A stretch of DNA of 55,152 nucleotides from an uncultured Lentisphaerota bacterium (lineage in GTDB: Bacteria; Verrucomicrobiota; Lentisphaeria; Oligosphaerales; CAITYL01), in assembly GCA_903921725.1 (NCBI GenBank), contig CAIXRA010000067.1, positions 1 through 55,152 on the forward strand, given 5' to 3'. Shown one piece after another: positions 1 through 7,344 of this stretch (its first letter is position 1; the number at the start of each line of letters is the position of its first letter). The translations under genes and the position numbers were made by a program. The notes under the pieces are model-generated. The model had not been told where the DNA came from, searched no databases, and saw only the letters and a program-made list of their open reading frames with translations.

Positions 1-656
1 ACTAAAAATTCAATATTTGGTATATTAAGAATTGTATTACCTTTCGCTCTTGTAAGTTTTGGAGCTGTCTTCTTGTCCCAAAGCCCTAACCTCTCCGTTA
101 CTTTGTATCCAACATAGTCAACAAAGCGAGGACTTTGCTGTCGATAGTAGGTATCCCAGTAGGCCAGTATCCGGTGATTCAGGGGACGTCTCCATTCTGG
201 GTTCCTCGCCGCAAAATCCAGAAACAATGGTCTCCATTCGTCGCCCAACCGCTGTTCGAGGGCCATAAGAATCTCTTGAACATAATCTCCGAGTAGCAGA
301 GCCAAGAATGGTGTACTCCAGTCAGATGGATGAACCGTGAGCTGTTCCGCCCAATTCTCTCGTTGGTAGCCCGAGTGGTGTCGGGTAAATATCGCTGCCA
401 AAATCGATTTCTGAGTGTTAGTGAAGTTCTTGTAATAGCTTGGAAGGATTTCCGGAAAATAGACCCGTGATGGAACCGTGATGTCTCCGGAAACGCTATG
501 AACCTTGCATGAAGCATCGATGGGGGGCTCAATGTCCGCTACGGGAATATGCGTCATGACCTCTGAAACGTCATCAGCAAGAGACATCGGGAACGCCGCG
601 TGAATGATTTCAAGCGTGTTCTTCGAGTGGCTTCTCTTGATGAGGTTTCTTAGCAC
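1..656 (-). CDS. hypothetical protein, partial (runs off left edge)
   Basis: Reading the minus strand, an uninterrupted frame runs from a stop at 675-677 to the left edge of the window. I place the start at GTG 654-656 because an AAGGA Shine-Dalgarno lies five bases upstream. The later ATG at 585-587 has no such site. The visible 218 residues begin VLRNLIKRSHSKNTLEII and contain a segment reading TNTQKSILAAIFTRHHSG, with many aromatic residues later (for example LAYWDTYYRQQSPRFVDYVG). There is no signal peptide or membrane segment. I do not recognise the family. It is probably cargo of the element integrated at ssrA, since its base composition is more AT-rich than the chromosomal genes to the right. 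The C-terminus is not in the window. Confidence 0.6.
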   Translation of the reverse strand, partial: MLRNLIKRSHSKNTLEIIHAAFPMSLADDVSEVMTHIPVADIEPPIDASCKVHSVSGDITVPSRVYFPEILPSYYKNFTNTQKSILAAIFTRHHSGYQRENWAEQLTVHPSDWSTPFLALLLGDYVQEILMALEQRLGDEWRPLFLDFAARNPEWRRPLNHRILAYWDTYYRQQSPRFVDYVGYKVTERLGLWDKKTAPKLTRAKGNTILNIPNIEFL

Positions 657-718
657 GTTTTTCCTTAGCGAACGTTAAGGCTCAGCGTGCATCCGCTGGA
701 GCCGGTGGTTCGACATTC

Positions 719-1072
719 CTATATGTGGATGTTGGGTGAAATGTGGCAAGATTCGTATTGTTCAGAGTCATCCAGAATCTCAAGTTTCCATCCATTTTCA
801 AACTCAACGACAAGCAATGTCGGGTTTACGGCAATGCACCTTTGAATTTTCTGCCCCAAGAGGCGATGGGTTCTATATGCGTCCTTTTTTTCCTGCTCAT
901 TCCCCTCGTCTACAACTTGGCCGTTCCTGTCAAGAATGCGCCATGCTCCTTCGATATTGATCTGATTGTTTGGTTCAAGGCAAAAGACAAGGCTGTACTG
1001 GGCATGCGACACCTGCACGACCTCGCCCCCAGTCAAGTGTGATAGATCAATATCTTGTGAGAATTTATACAT
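719..1072 (-). CDS. small cytoplasmic protein resembling DUF6188 family
   Basis: 117 residues starting MYKFSQDIDLSHLTGGEVVQ. The pattern is a conserved Asp-Leu-Ser near the N-terminus, a central strand pair ending in an IEGAWRIL stretch, and a C-terminal VVEFENGWKLEILDDSEQYE. This matches my memory of DUF6188, a widespread small bacterial family of unknown function often found as orphan or immunity-like cargo. Family assignment is from recall, not a search. It sits 62 bases upstream of the partial gene on the same strand, so both may be co-transcribed cargo of the integrated element. The Shine-Dalgarno is weak (AAGAG just before the ATG). Confidence 0.6.
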   Translation of the reverse strand: MYKFSQDIDLSHLTGGEVVQVSHAQYSLVFCLEPNNQINIEGAWRILDRNGQVVDEGNEQEKKDAYRTHRLLGQKIQRCIAVNPTLLVVEFENGWKLEILDDSEQYESCHISPNIHI

Positions 1073-1545
1073 CTCTTATCTCGTCGAACATGATTTAGAC
1101 CGCCAGTCGCAAAACTCGGGAGTTCCGCCCGAAACCGGTCTGTACTGGCGAGGATGCGAATACGGTACTGTGCTCAACCCCGGTTTTCAACTGCGGTATA
1201 GATCCCGGTTTTCCAGTGTTAGACCGCCAGTCGGACTTTCCGGGGAAAATGGTTGACAATTGGGACATTTTGGGGCGGTAGACGTGTCGGAAATACCCCC
1301 TTTTGCCGGTGTTATGCCGCAGTCTGCGAAATATACGAATTTATTATCAATAATACATAAGTCATTTGACCATAACGCGTTTACTCACATCGAAAAAGCC
1401 GGCCCAGCATGTTGCCCACGGTTATTACAGCGCCTGTCTGCCTGCCGCTGGGGTGGAACGGGCAAAAACTTTTTTAAAGTGCGGCTTGAAACGGCAAGCA
1501 GGCACCGTATGTTTTGTCATTGCCTAATAAATCGGAGGTGCATAA
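1073..1545. other. 473-bp intergenic region with direct repeat
   Basis: No convincing gene. It separates the leftward cargo genes from the rightward HTH gene, so promoters for both should lie here. A 15-bp direct repeat, TTAGACCGCCAGTCG, occurs at 1095-1109 and 1219-1233. Between and around the copies are several short CCCGGTTTT and ACCGGT-type motifs. A TTGACA hexamer lies at 1254-1259 without a strong -10 partner. The 1330-1370 stretch is AT-rich. Confidence 0.5.
1095..1233. repeat. 15-bp direct repeat pair (TTAGACCGCCAGTCG)
   Basis: Copies at 1095-1109 and 1219-1233, about 124 bp apart centre to centre, in the divergent control region of the element. They could be regulator or recombination-directionality binding sites. 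Function is unknown. Confidence 0.6.
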
Positions 1546-2151
1546 ATGAGCGAATTCACCTTTTTTGAACTCCCTGAGGACGTGGTTGTGCTTTTTGGCA
1601 AACGCTCGCTCAATGGTCGCCGATATGTGGTCACGGGGGGAACCAGCTCCTTTGGCAAGTGGTGCGATGATTTGGGGAAACATGTCGGCCCGACCTTGAC
1701 GCCGGGCGACGTTAGCTTGTACCTTGGCATTGCGGTTCCGTCTGTCCATGAACGGATGTCCAAGGGCAAGGTTTCATCGTTCTGTTTTGAGTTTTCGGAT
1801 TCCCGGCGCGTGACCAAGGTTATCAAAATTCCCCTGTCTGAATGTGTGGCATGGCGGGAACAGCGGAACGAAAAAATATCCGATGCGCACAAGCAGGAAC
1901 TGCGGGAAGCCGAAGACCGTGCGGATGCATTGCAGAAGGAGTTAGATCGCATGCATGAACAGGCGCGGCAGAGGCGGCTGGCAAAGCTTCTTAAACTCGC
2001 AAGAAAACAGGCAGAGGAAGGTTATTGCGAGCATTATGAATGCGACCCTCCCGGAGAAGATGATGATGGCGCGCGGCTTGTAGAAGAGCATGCGCAAGAA
2101 ATATATAAGCGGATGTTGATCGAAGGTGAGCAGCCGGAAGAAGAGGAATAA
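1546..2151 (+). CDS. putative HTH DNA-binding protein with C-terminal coiled coil (element cargo)
   Basis: 201 residues. The start is well supported by a GGAGG Shine-Dalgarno at 1534-1538. Residues about 50-80 (DVSLYLGIAVPSVHERMSKG) look like the winged helix-turn-helix of excisionase/AlpA-type proteins. Residues about 110-165 are highly charged heptad-like sequence (REAEDRADALQKELDRMHEQ) predicted to form a coiled coil. The C-terminus is very acidic and ends in EEEE. It is read in the same direction as the excisionase-like and integrase genes, with a hairpin between it and them. The role is most likely regulation or replication of the integrated element. I do not recognise a named family. 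Confidence 0.65.
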   Translation: MSEFTFFELPEDVVVLFGKRSLNGRRYVVTGGTSSFGKWCDDLGKHVGPTLTPGDVSLYLGIAVPSVHERMSKGKVSSFCFEFSDSRRVTKVIKIPLSECVAWREQRNEKISDAHKQELREAEDRADALQKELDRMHEQARQRRLAKLLKLARKQAEEGYCEHYECDPPGEDDDGARLVEEHAQEIYKRMLIEGEQPEEEE

Positions 2152-2161
2152 AAAAGCGAAA

Positions 2162-2196
2162 AACCGAGGGGCGCTTGCGACGGCCTTCCCTCGGTT
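2162..2196. terminator. intergenic hairpin, possible terminator
   Basis: Inverted repeat AACCGAGGG (2162-2170) / CCCTCGGTT (2188-2196) with a 17-base loop, just after the stop of the HTH/coiled-coil gene. On the plus strand the downstream sequence is not a clean T-run. On the minus strand the hairpin is followed by a T-rich stretch. It may act as a weak terminator or attenuator before the excisionase-like gene. Confidence 0.4.
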
Positions 2197-2244
2197 CTTC
2201 ATAGTGACCCCAAACCAAACCAGCAAAGGAAAGGAAAGAAGTCA

Positions 2245-2466
2245 ATGCAAGAAACTGTAACATCCCAAAGAAGTTTTGCCAGTCCCGGCGACGAGGGGGA
2301 ACGGCTGATATCGCTTCGGAATGCCGCCGCGCGTGTGGGCGTGTCCTCGCGCACGATTTACCGCCTGTTGGCGTCAAGTGCCTTCCCAAAGCCGCGCCGG
2401 ATTGGCCGCAAGATCCTGTTCCGCCATTCCGATCTTCTTGCGTATATGAAAGGCGGTGCGGTATGA
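2245..2466 (+). CDS. AlpA/excisionase-like HTH protein
   Basis: 73 residues. The core RNAAARVGVSSRTIYRLLAS followed by FPKPRRIGRKILFRHSDLLAYM is the classical MerR/AlpA-type excisionase helix-turn-helix and wing, which binds DNA as a small regulator of prophage or island excision. A strong AGGAAAGGAAAG Shine-Dalgarno precedes the ATG. Its TGA stop overlaps the integrase start (ATGATGG), so the two are translationally coupled. This fits a recombination directionality factor for the adjacent integrase. Confidence 0.85.
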   Translation: MQETVTSQRSFASPGDEGERLISLRNAAARVGVSSRTIYRLLASSAFPKPRRIGRKILFRHSDLLAYMKGGAV

Positions 2467-3944
2467 TGGCACGCCTTCGCAAACGCGGGGACTATTACCA
2501 CGCATTAATGCGTGTCGGTGATATGCCGCACACGATCTCCAAATCGTTGAAGACCGGCGATAAGCAGGTTGCCAACAAGCTGATGTGGGATGAAATCGCC
2601 CTGATGCAACAAGAGCGGGCTGGCCTGGCTCCCTTCAGGGCGTTACGGGATGCGGCCAAAAAGTCGCTTTCGCAACACCTCAAGGATTACGCAGCACATC
2701 TCCGCTCCCTCCGCCGATCTGAAATTCATATCCGCCGGGTGTGTCAGCGGTTGGCCATCCTCGCCCATGAATGCGGCTGGGGCTTCGCCTCGGTCATAAC
2801 CGCGCAATCTTTCGAGGCGTGGCGCAACACTAACGGCGACAAAGCCGCCAAAACGTTGAACCATTACTTGGATTCCGTCCGGTTCCTCCTGAACTGGATG
2901 GTAGAAGACGGACGGCTCAAAGAAAACCCGTTGCGGCGGTTGAAGAAGATACCGCTTTCCGGCAATGAAAAGCGTGTCCGCCGTGCCCTGACGCCGGATG
3001 AAGTGCGCCGCCTGCTGGCAACGGCTGGGGATATGATGCCGGTCTTTGCAATGGCTGTCTATACCGGCCTGCGCCGGGCAGAACTGGAAGGTCTGCAATG
3101 GGGTGATCTCGAACTGGATGAGGCGCCGTATTTTGTCCGCGCCCGCGCTTCGACCACGAAAAACCGCAAAGTCGCCCTGCTGCCATTACGGGGAAGCCTT
3201 GCGGACGTTCTGCGCGCCATCCGTCCGCCGAACGTGTCCACCGCGGCTCCCGTCTTTGGCGGGCTCCGGCGCATGCGTGACATGCTCCCGTATTGGAAAC
3301 GCGCTGGCGTGGTCTTCTGTGACGAACAGGGGCGCATAGCGGATTTCCATTCGTTCCGCGTCACCTATTGCACCGAACAGATCAAAAGCGGCGTTCCGTT
3401 GCGGGTGGTGCAAGAAAACATGCGCCATAGCACGGCGGAACTGACCGCAGGCGTTTACACCGATGTCCGCCAGTTGTCGCTGGCGGCGGCGATTGAGGGA
3501 ATGCCGGATTTCTTGTCGGGCTTGCCTTTGGGATTGGCCCAGCATTTGCGCCAAACGCCAGTCCCGACAGTTCCTGACGCGTCACCGTCTGTCATGGAAC
3601 ATAGTTTGCAAACAATTGCGCCTGACACACTTGGACAACAAGTGGCGCAACTTGTCACAAATGAAAATGGTGGAGGCGGGGGGAGTCGAACCCCCGTCCT
3701 GAAAAGGAATCGCGGCAGCTACTACATGCTTAGTCCAGATCTTTATTTTCGTCCGGGGGGCCGGCGCTGGACAGGCCTACCCCCAAGCTTATCATCCTGT
3801 TGGTTCTTACCGCTCGGCCCGGATGCCCGGCTCTGCGGCCAGCCCGATGTCGTCGTTTCCGGCCCCCTATCAGGCGTCAGGGCGGAAACGCACGGCCTAA
3901 TTAGGCCGCGAGTGCGTACTGTTCGTTCGCAGTTACTGTTTTGA
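2463..3944 (+). CDS. tyrosine recombinase (phage/island integrase)
   Basis: The frame is 493 residues. The N-terminal SAM-like core-binding domain lies about 55-160 and the catalytic domain about 170-340. Catalytic residues are visible: Arg in YTGLRRAELEGLQWGDL, Lys in STTKNRKVALLPL, His-x-x-Arg in HSFRVTYCTE, the second His in NMRHSTAEL, and the nucleophilic Tyr in TAGVYTDVR. The last ~100 residues are unusual: the frame continues past 3668 through the 3' end of ssrA in antisense (SRTPVLKRNRGSYY) and stops only at 3942-3944. In the integrated state the integrase C-terminus is therefore encoded by host DNA. The excised form would carry a different tail. The start could be 2463 or the adjacent ATG at 2466. 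It acts with the upstream excisionase-like protein to integrate at ssrA. Confidence 0.9.
   Translation: MMARLRKRGDYYHALMRVGDMPHTISKSLKTGDKQVANKLMWDEIALMQQERAGLAPFRALRDAAKKSLSQHLKDYAAHLRSLRRSEIHIRRVCQRLAILAHECGWGFASVITAQSFEAWRNTNGDKAAKTLNHYLDSVRFLLNWMVEDGRLKENPLRRLKKIPLSGNEKRVRRALTPDEVRRLLATAGDMMPVFAMAVYTGLRRAELEGLQWGDLELDEAPYFVRARASTTKNRKVALLPLRGSLADVLRAIRPPNVSTAAPVFGGLRRMRDMLPYWKRAGVVFCDEQGRIADFHSFRVTYCTEQIKSGVPLRVVQENMRHSTAELTAGVYTDVRQLSLAAAIEGMPDFLSGLPLGLAQHLRQTPVPTVPDASPSVMEHSLQTIAPDTLGQQVAQLVTNENGGGGGSRTPVLKRNRGSYYMLSPDLYFRPGGRRWTGLPPSLSSCWFLPLGPDARLCGQPDVVVSGPLSGVRAETHGLIRPRVRTVRSQLLF
3629..3643. repeat. short palindrome next to att core
   Basis: ACTTG-GACAA-CAAGT lies about 25 bp before the ssrA 3' end, inside the integrase frame, among other TTGTCAC/TTTGCAAA-like motifs. 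It is a candidate integrase arm-type or core-flanking site. Binding is inferred from position only. Confidence 0.25.
3668..3695 (-). other. attachment site at 3' end of ssrA (attL/attR of island)
   Basis: The T-arm/acceptor end of tmRNA, including the encoded CCA, abuts the integrase gene. ssrA 3' ends are established integration targets for tyrosine recombinases. The second att copy, a partial repeat of this sequence, should lie left of this window. Confidence 0.65.
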
Positions 3945-4024
3945 TCGATGTTTTAGGAGGCCCACGATCATCCTCCGCATGCAACCAACGCTAATCCTGA
4001 CCAGTCGAAACCAATTTCGCCCCC
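3668..4024 (-). ncRNA. ssrA: tmRNA (transfer-messenger RNA)
   Basis: On the minus strand the RNA starts GGGGGCGAAATTGGTTTCGA and ends with a T-loop TTCGACTCCCCCCGCC followed by TCCACCA. The first seven bases pair with the 3' acceptor strand, with one G-U, giving the tRNA-like domain. The tag-coding segment lies at about 3901-3930 and reads ANEQYALAA then TAA, ending in the YALAA typical of proteolysis tags. One or two residues may precede it depending on the resume codon. At 357 nt it is of normal length. It rescues stalled ribosomes with SmpB (not in the window). Its 3' end is occupied by an integrated element whose integrase reads antisense into it. Confidence 0.95.
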
Positions 4025-4263
4025 GGTACAAGACGCATCTCTTACGCCTTTCAACATAGCGCGTTGCGGTGTTTTTTCCACGCCGGACGGGGTTTCTCCT
4101 TTTTCCGTGCAGCGGCAGACAAAACACGCGGAGGGCGACGCTACTGTCTTTATGGCGTATGGTCATTGCATGATGCCTTGACTCTGCCGGGCGGAAGGCT
4201 ACTTTTGGGGGTTCCGGCGAAACGGCAGTCCGCACACAGAATCCAAACCAACAGGGAAATGGG

Positions 4264-6348
4264 ATGACGATGCTGAAAAACATGAGGATGCTGCGGGCCG
4301 GGATTCTGGCGCTGGCGGGGCTGGCGGTGACCGTGCTGCCGGCGGTGGCGGCGGATGCGGGACGCAAGGAAGTCGAGAAGGCCGTCTCAAAGGTTTACCC
4401 GGCGCTGGTGCGGATTTTTGTGGTCACAACGGAGCCGGGCAACGGCCGCCTGAACCGCCAGGCGGCATCGGGCAGCGGCGCCATCATCAGCCCCGATGGA
4501 TACATTGTCACAAACCATCACGTGGCGGGCAAGGCGGAGCGCCTGATTTGCCGGATGCCGGACGGCGAGGAGGTGGACGCGAAGCTGGTGGGCACGGATC
4601 CGCTGGCGGACATCGCCGTGATCAAGCTGGACATGAGCACCGCCAAGACGAAGCGGAAGCTGGCCGTGGCGGAGTTCGGCGACTCGGACAAGTTGCAGGT
4701 GGGCGATGTGGTGCTGGCCATGGGCTGCCCCGGCGGCATCTCGCAGTCGGTGACCCGCGGCATCGTGAGCAACGCGGCGATGATTATGCCCCGCCACATG
4801 GCGGCCGCCTTCCGTCTGGACGGCGAGGACACCGGCTCGCTGGTCCGCTGGATTGCGCACGACGCAGTGATTTTCGGCGGCAACAGCGGCGGGCCGCTGG
4901 TCAACCTGAAGGGCGAGATCATCGGCGTCAATGAAATCGGCGTGGCGAACCTCTCCGGCGCCATTCCCGGTAATCTTGCAAAATCCATCGCCATGCAAAT
5001 CATCGCCAGCGGACATGTGGACCGCAGCTGGACGGGCATCGAGGGGCAGCCGCGGCCGAAATCATGCGCGCTGAACTCCGGCATGCTGGTTTCGGGCGTG
5101 ATTGAGAGTTCTCCGGCGGAAAAGGCCGGCATCCGGGCCGGCGATTACCTGCTTTCGTTTGACGGAGAGCCGCTGAACTGCAGAATTGCCGAAGACATGC
5201 CGCCGTTCAACCGCCTGGTGCTCGGCACGCCGATCGGCAAGACGGTAACGACCAGACTGCTGCGCGACGGCAAGGAGCTGGAGCTGGGGCTGGCCACGGT
5301 GGCGCGCGAACCCGCCGAAGGCAAGGACGTGGAATTCAAGGACTGGGGAATGACGGCCCGCGAGATCACCCGCATGGAGGCGCTGGAACTGCACCGCCCG
5401 ACCCAGGACGGCGTGATGGTCACCTCCATCAGCGGCGGCGGCACCTGCGGGCTGGCGAAGCCGGCCCTGCTCCCCGGCGACATCATCACCGCGGTTGACG
5501 GCAAGACGGTGAAGCGCATGGTTGACCTCAAGGCCGTCACCAAGAAGACTGTCGCCGGCAAGACGGACCGCGTTCCGGTGCTGGTGGCGATGGACCGTGA
5601 CACGGTCAGCCTCCTCACCGTCGTCCGCATCGGCAAGGATCCGAAGCAGGATCCGCCCAAGTCGCCCAAGCGCGCCTGGTTCCCGGTGCGCCTGCAGCCG
5701 ATCACCGAAGAAATTGCCACGGCGCTCTCGCTGCCCGAAGGCACCAAGGGGCTGCGCGTCACCTACGTCGTACCCCGCCGCGGCGCCGACAAGGCCGGCG
5801 TGAAGGTCGGCGACCTGCTGCTGAAGTTGGACGGAGAGCGGATTCTGATCTCCCAACCGGAGGAGGTGTCCCAGTTCCTCGCCACCATCCGGCAGTACGA
5901 CCCGGGAACCGAACTGAAGTTTGACATCCTGCGCGGCGGCAAGTCCTCCTCCCTGAAGGTGCTGTTGGACTCCGCGGAAACCGACGCCGCCTCAGTCAAG
6001 CGCAGCAAGGACAAGGATTTTGAAATGGGCGTCCGCGACATGACCTTTGACGACCGAGTGGATCTGCAGCTGCCCGAGAAGCTGGAGGGGACGCTTATCG
6101 ACTACGTCACATCCGCCGGACTCGCCTCCATGGCCCAGCTCGCCGGCGGCGACGTCATCCTCAGCATCAACGGGACGCCGACTCCGGATTCGGACACCGT
6201 GGAGCGGCTGATGAAGGAGGCCAAGGCGAAGAAGATGCGCCATATCGTGTTCTTCGTCCGCCGCGGTATCCACACCCTGTTCCTGGAACTGGAATCGGAT
6301 TTGGAAACCAATGGAAACGTAATCGACACAAAGGAGAACAAGGCATGA
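4264..6348 (+). CDS. HtrA/DegP-family serine protease with multiple PDZ domains
   Basis: 694 residues. An N-terminal signal peptide (hydrophobic 12-30, ending VAADA) sends it to the periplasm. The trypsin-like domain has the full triad: His86 in VTNHHV, Asp116 in DPLADIAVIK and Ser208 in GGNSGGP. Four PDZ-like segments follow at about 278-365, 384-450, 496-575 and 607-680, each with an AGxxxGDxxLxxDG-type turn. That is more than the usual two of DegP/DegQ, which explains the greater length. It probably degrades or chaperones misfolded envelope proteins. The stop overlaps the start of the next gene (ATGA), so the two are co-translated. Two ATGs lie six bases apart at the start; the first follows AGGG at 4252-4255. 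Confidence 0.9.
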   Translation: MTMLKNMRMLRAGILALAGLAVTVLPAVAADAGRKEVEKAVSKVYPALVRIFVVTTEPGNGRLNRQAASGSGAIISPDGYIVTNHHVAGKAERLICRMPDGEEVDAKLVGTDPLADIAVIKLDMSTAKTKRKLAVAEFGDSDKLQVGDVVLAMGCPGGISQSVTRGIVSNAAMIMPRHMAAAFRLDGEDTGSLVRWIAHDAVIFGGNSGGPLVNLKGEIIGVNEIGVANLSGAIPGNLAKSIAMQIIASGHVDRSWTGIEGQPRPKSCALNSGMLVSGVIESSPAEKAGIRAGDYLLSFDGEPLNCRIAEDMPPFNRLVLGTPIGKTVTTRLLRDGKELELGLATVAREPAEGKDVEFKDWGMTAREITRMEALELHRPTQDGVMVTSISGGGTCGLAKPALLPGDIITAVDGKTVKRMVDLKAVTKKTVAGKTDRVPVLVAMDRDTVSLLTVVRIGKDPKQDPPKSPKRAWFPVRLQPITEEIATALSLPEGTKGLRVTYVVPRRGADKAGVKVGDLLLKLDGERILISQPEEVSQFLATIRQYDPGTELKFDILRGGKSSSLKVLLDSAETDAASVKRSKDKDFEMGVRDMTFDDRVDLQLPEKLEGTLIDYVTSAGLASMAQLAGGDVILSINGTPTPDSDTVERLMKEAKAKKMRHIVFFVRRGIHTLFLELESDLETNGNVIDTKENKA

Positions 6349-7187
6349 AGTTCACAAACTGGATCAAAGGTGCATGCACGGCGGCGGCGATGGCGGCAGG
6401 CGTCTGCGCGGCGGACGAGGCGCAGCAGGCGGCCAAGAAGGTCTTTGCCGACTGCCAAGAGGCCGTTGTCTCCGTGTCGGCAGTCATGAAGCTGGAAATG
6501 AACGGCCAGACCCAGGACAAGGACCTCAACATGTTCGGCACCGTGCTGGACGAAAAGGGGCTGACGGTCGTCTCCACCACGCTGCTCGATCCGCTAAGCG
6601 CCGTCAGCGACTCGGTTCGCCAGGAGGCGGGGGCCAATTTCCCCAAAAGCACGACATCCAAGATCAAGATCATGCTGGCTGACGGCACGGAAATCCCGGC
6701 CAAAACCGTCTACCAGGATCCCGACCTTGACATCGCGTTCCTGATGCCGGAAAAGACGGAGAAGCCGCTGCCGGCCTTCGTCCACATCACCCCGGCCGAA
6801 CGCGACGCCGACATCACCGATCGACTGTTCGCCCTGCAGCGCCTGCCGAAGAGCATGGACCGCAAGGCCGCCCTCGGCTTCTGCGATGTCGTCGCCAAGC
6901 TCACCAAGCCGCGCACGAGCTACGTCGTGGATGGATTCATGGGCCAGCCCGGCACGCCCGTGTTCAAGGCGGACGGAAGCACCCTGGGACTCGTGACGGT
7001 GCGCAAGCAGGACAGCGGCGGCGGCGGCGGCAAGCTCCAGGTCGGCGGAACCCCCGTCGTGCTCCCCATGAAGTACGTCCTCCGCGGCATGGAACAGGCC
7101 CGCGCGGTCAAGGTTGAGGGGAAGAAGCCCGAAGCGCCGAAAGCGGACGCCAAGAAGGCTGCCGAAGACGAAAAAGCCGCGGAGTAA
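6345..7187 (+). CDS. inactive trypsin-like (HtrA-like) periplasmic protein
   Basis: 280 residues with a signal peptide (cleavage near AAD at about residue 23). The fold signature of an S1C protease domain remains: GTVLDEKGLTVVSTTLLDP at about 65-83 and DPDLDIAFLM at about 125-134. The catalytic His position is STTLL instead of TNHHV, and the Ser motif is GQPGTPVF at about 199-206 instead of GNSGGPL. Only the Asp survives. It is therefore predicted to be proteolytically dead. There is no PDZ domain. The tail is Lys/Ala/Glu-rich (KKPEAPKADAKKAAEDEK). Translational coupling to the active protease suggests a regulatory or substrate-binding partner; that role is inference. Confidence 0.75.
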   Translation: MKFTNWIKGACTAAAMAAGVCAADEAQQAAKKVFADCQEAVVSVSAVMKLEMNGQTQDKDLNMFGTVLDEKGLTVVSTTLLDPLSAVSDSVRQEAGANFPKSTTSKIKIMLADGTEIPAKTVYQDPDLDIAFLMPEKTEKPLPAFVHITPAERDADITDRLFALQRLPKSMDRKAALGFCDVVAKLTKPRTSYVVDGFMGQPGTPVFKADGSTLGLVTVRKQDSGGGGGKLQVGGTPVVLPMKYVLRGMEQARAVKVEGKKPEAPKADAKKAAEDEKAAE

Positions 7188-7269
7188 ACCGCCCACGACT
7201 TTCGAATCGGAACACGAAACATCGGAAGCCGCCGACCACTTCGGCCGAAAATACAGGGAAGAAAAAACT

Positions 7270-7326
7270 CGCCCTCCGGATGACCCGCCCCTCTCAAGGG
7301 TTGGACGTTCCGGGGGGCGTTTTTTT
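7270..7326 (+). terminator. rho-independent terminator after protease operon
   Basis: Perfect 11-bp stem CGCCCTCCGGA (7270-7280) / TCCGGGGGGCG (7309-7319, counting one T-G pair), followed by seven T residues (7320-7326). It ends the rightward two-gene protease operon just before convergent recF. Confidence 0.85.
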
Positions 7327-7344
7327 CGCGAAACGGTGCCCGAA

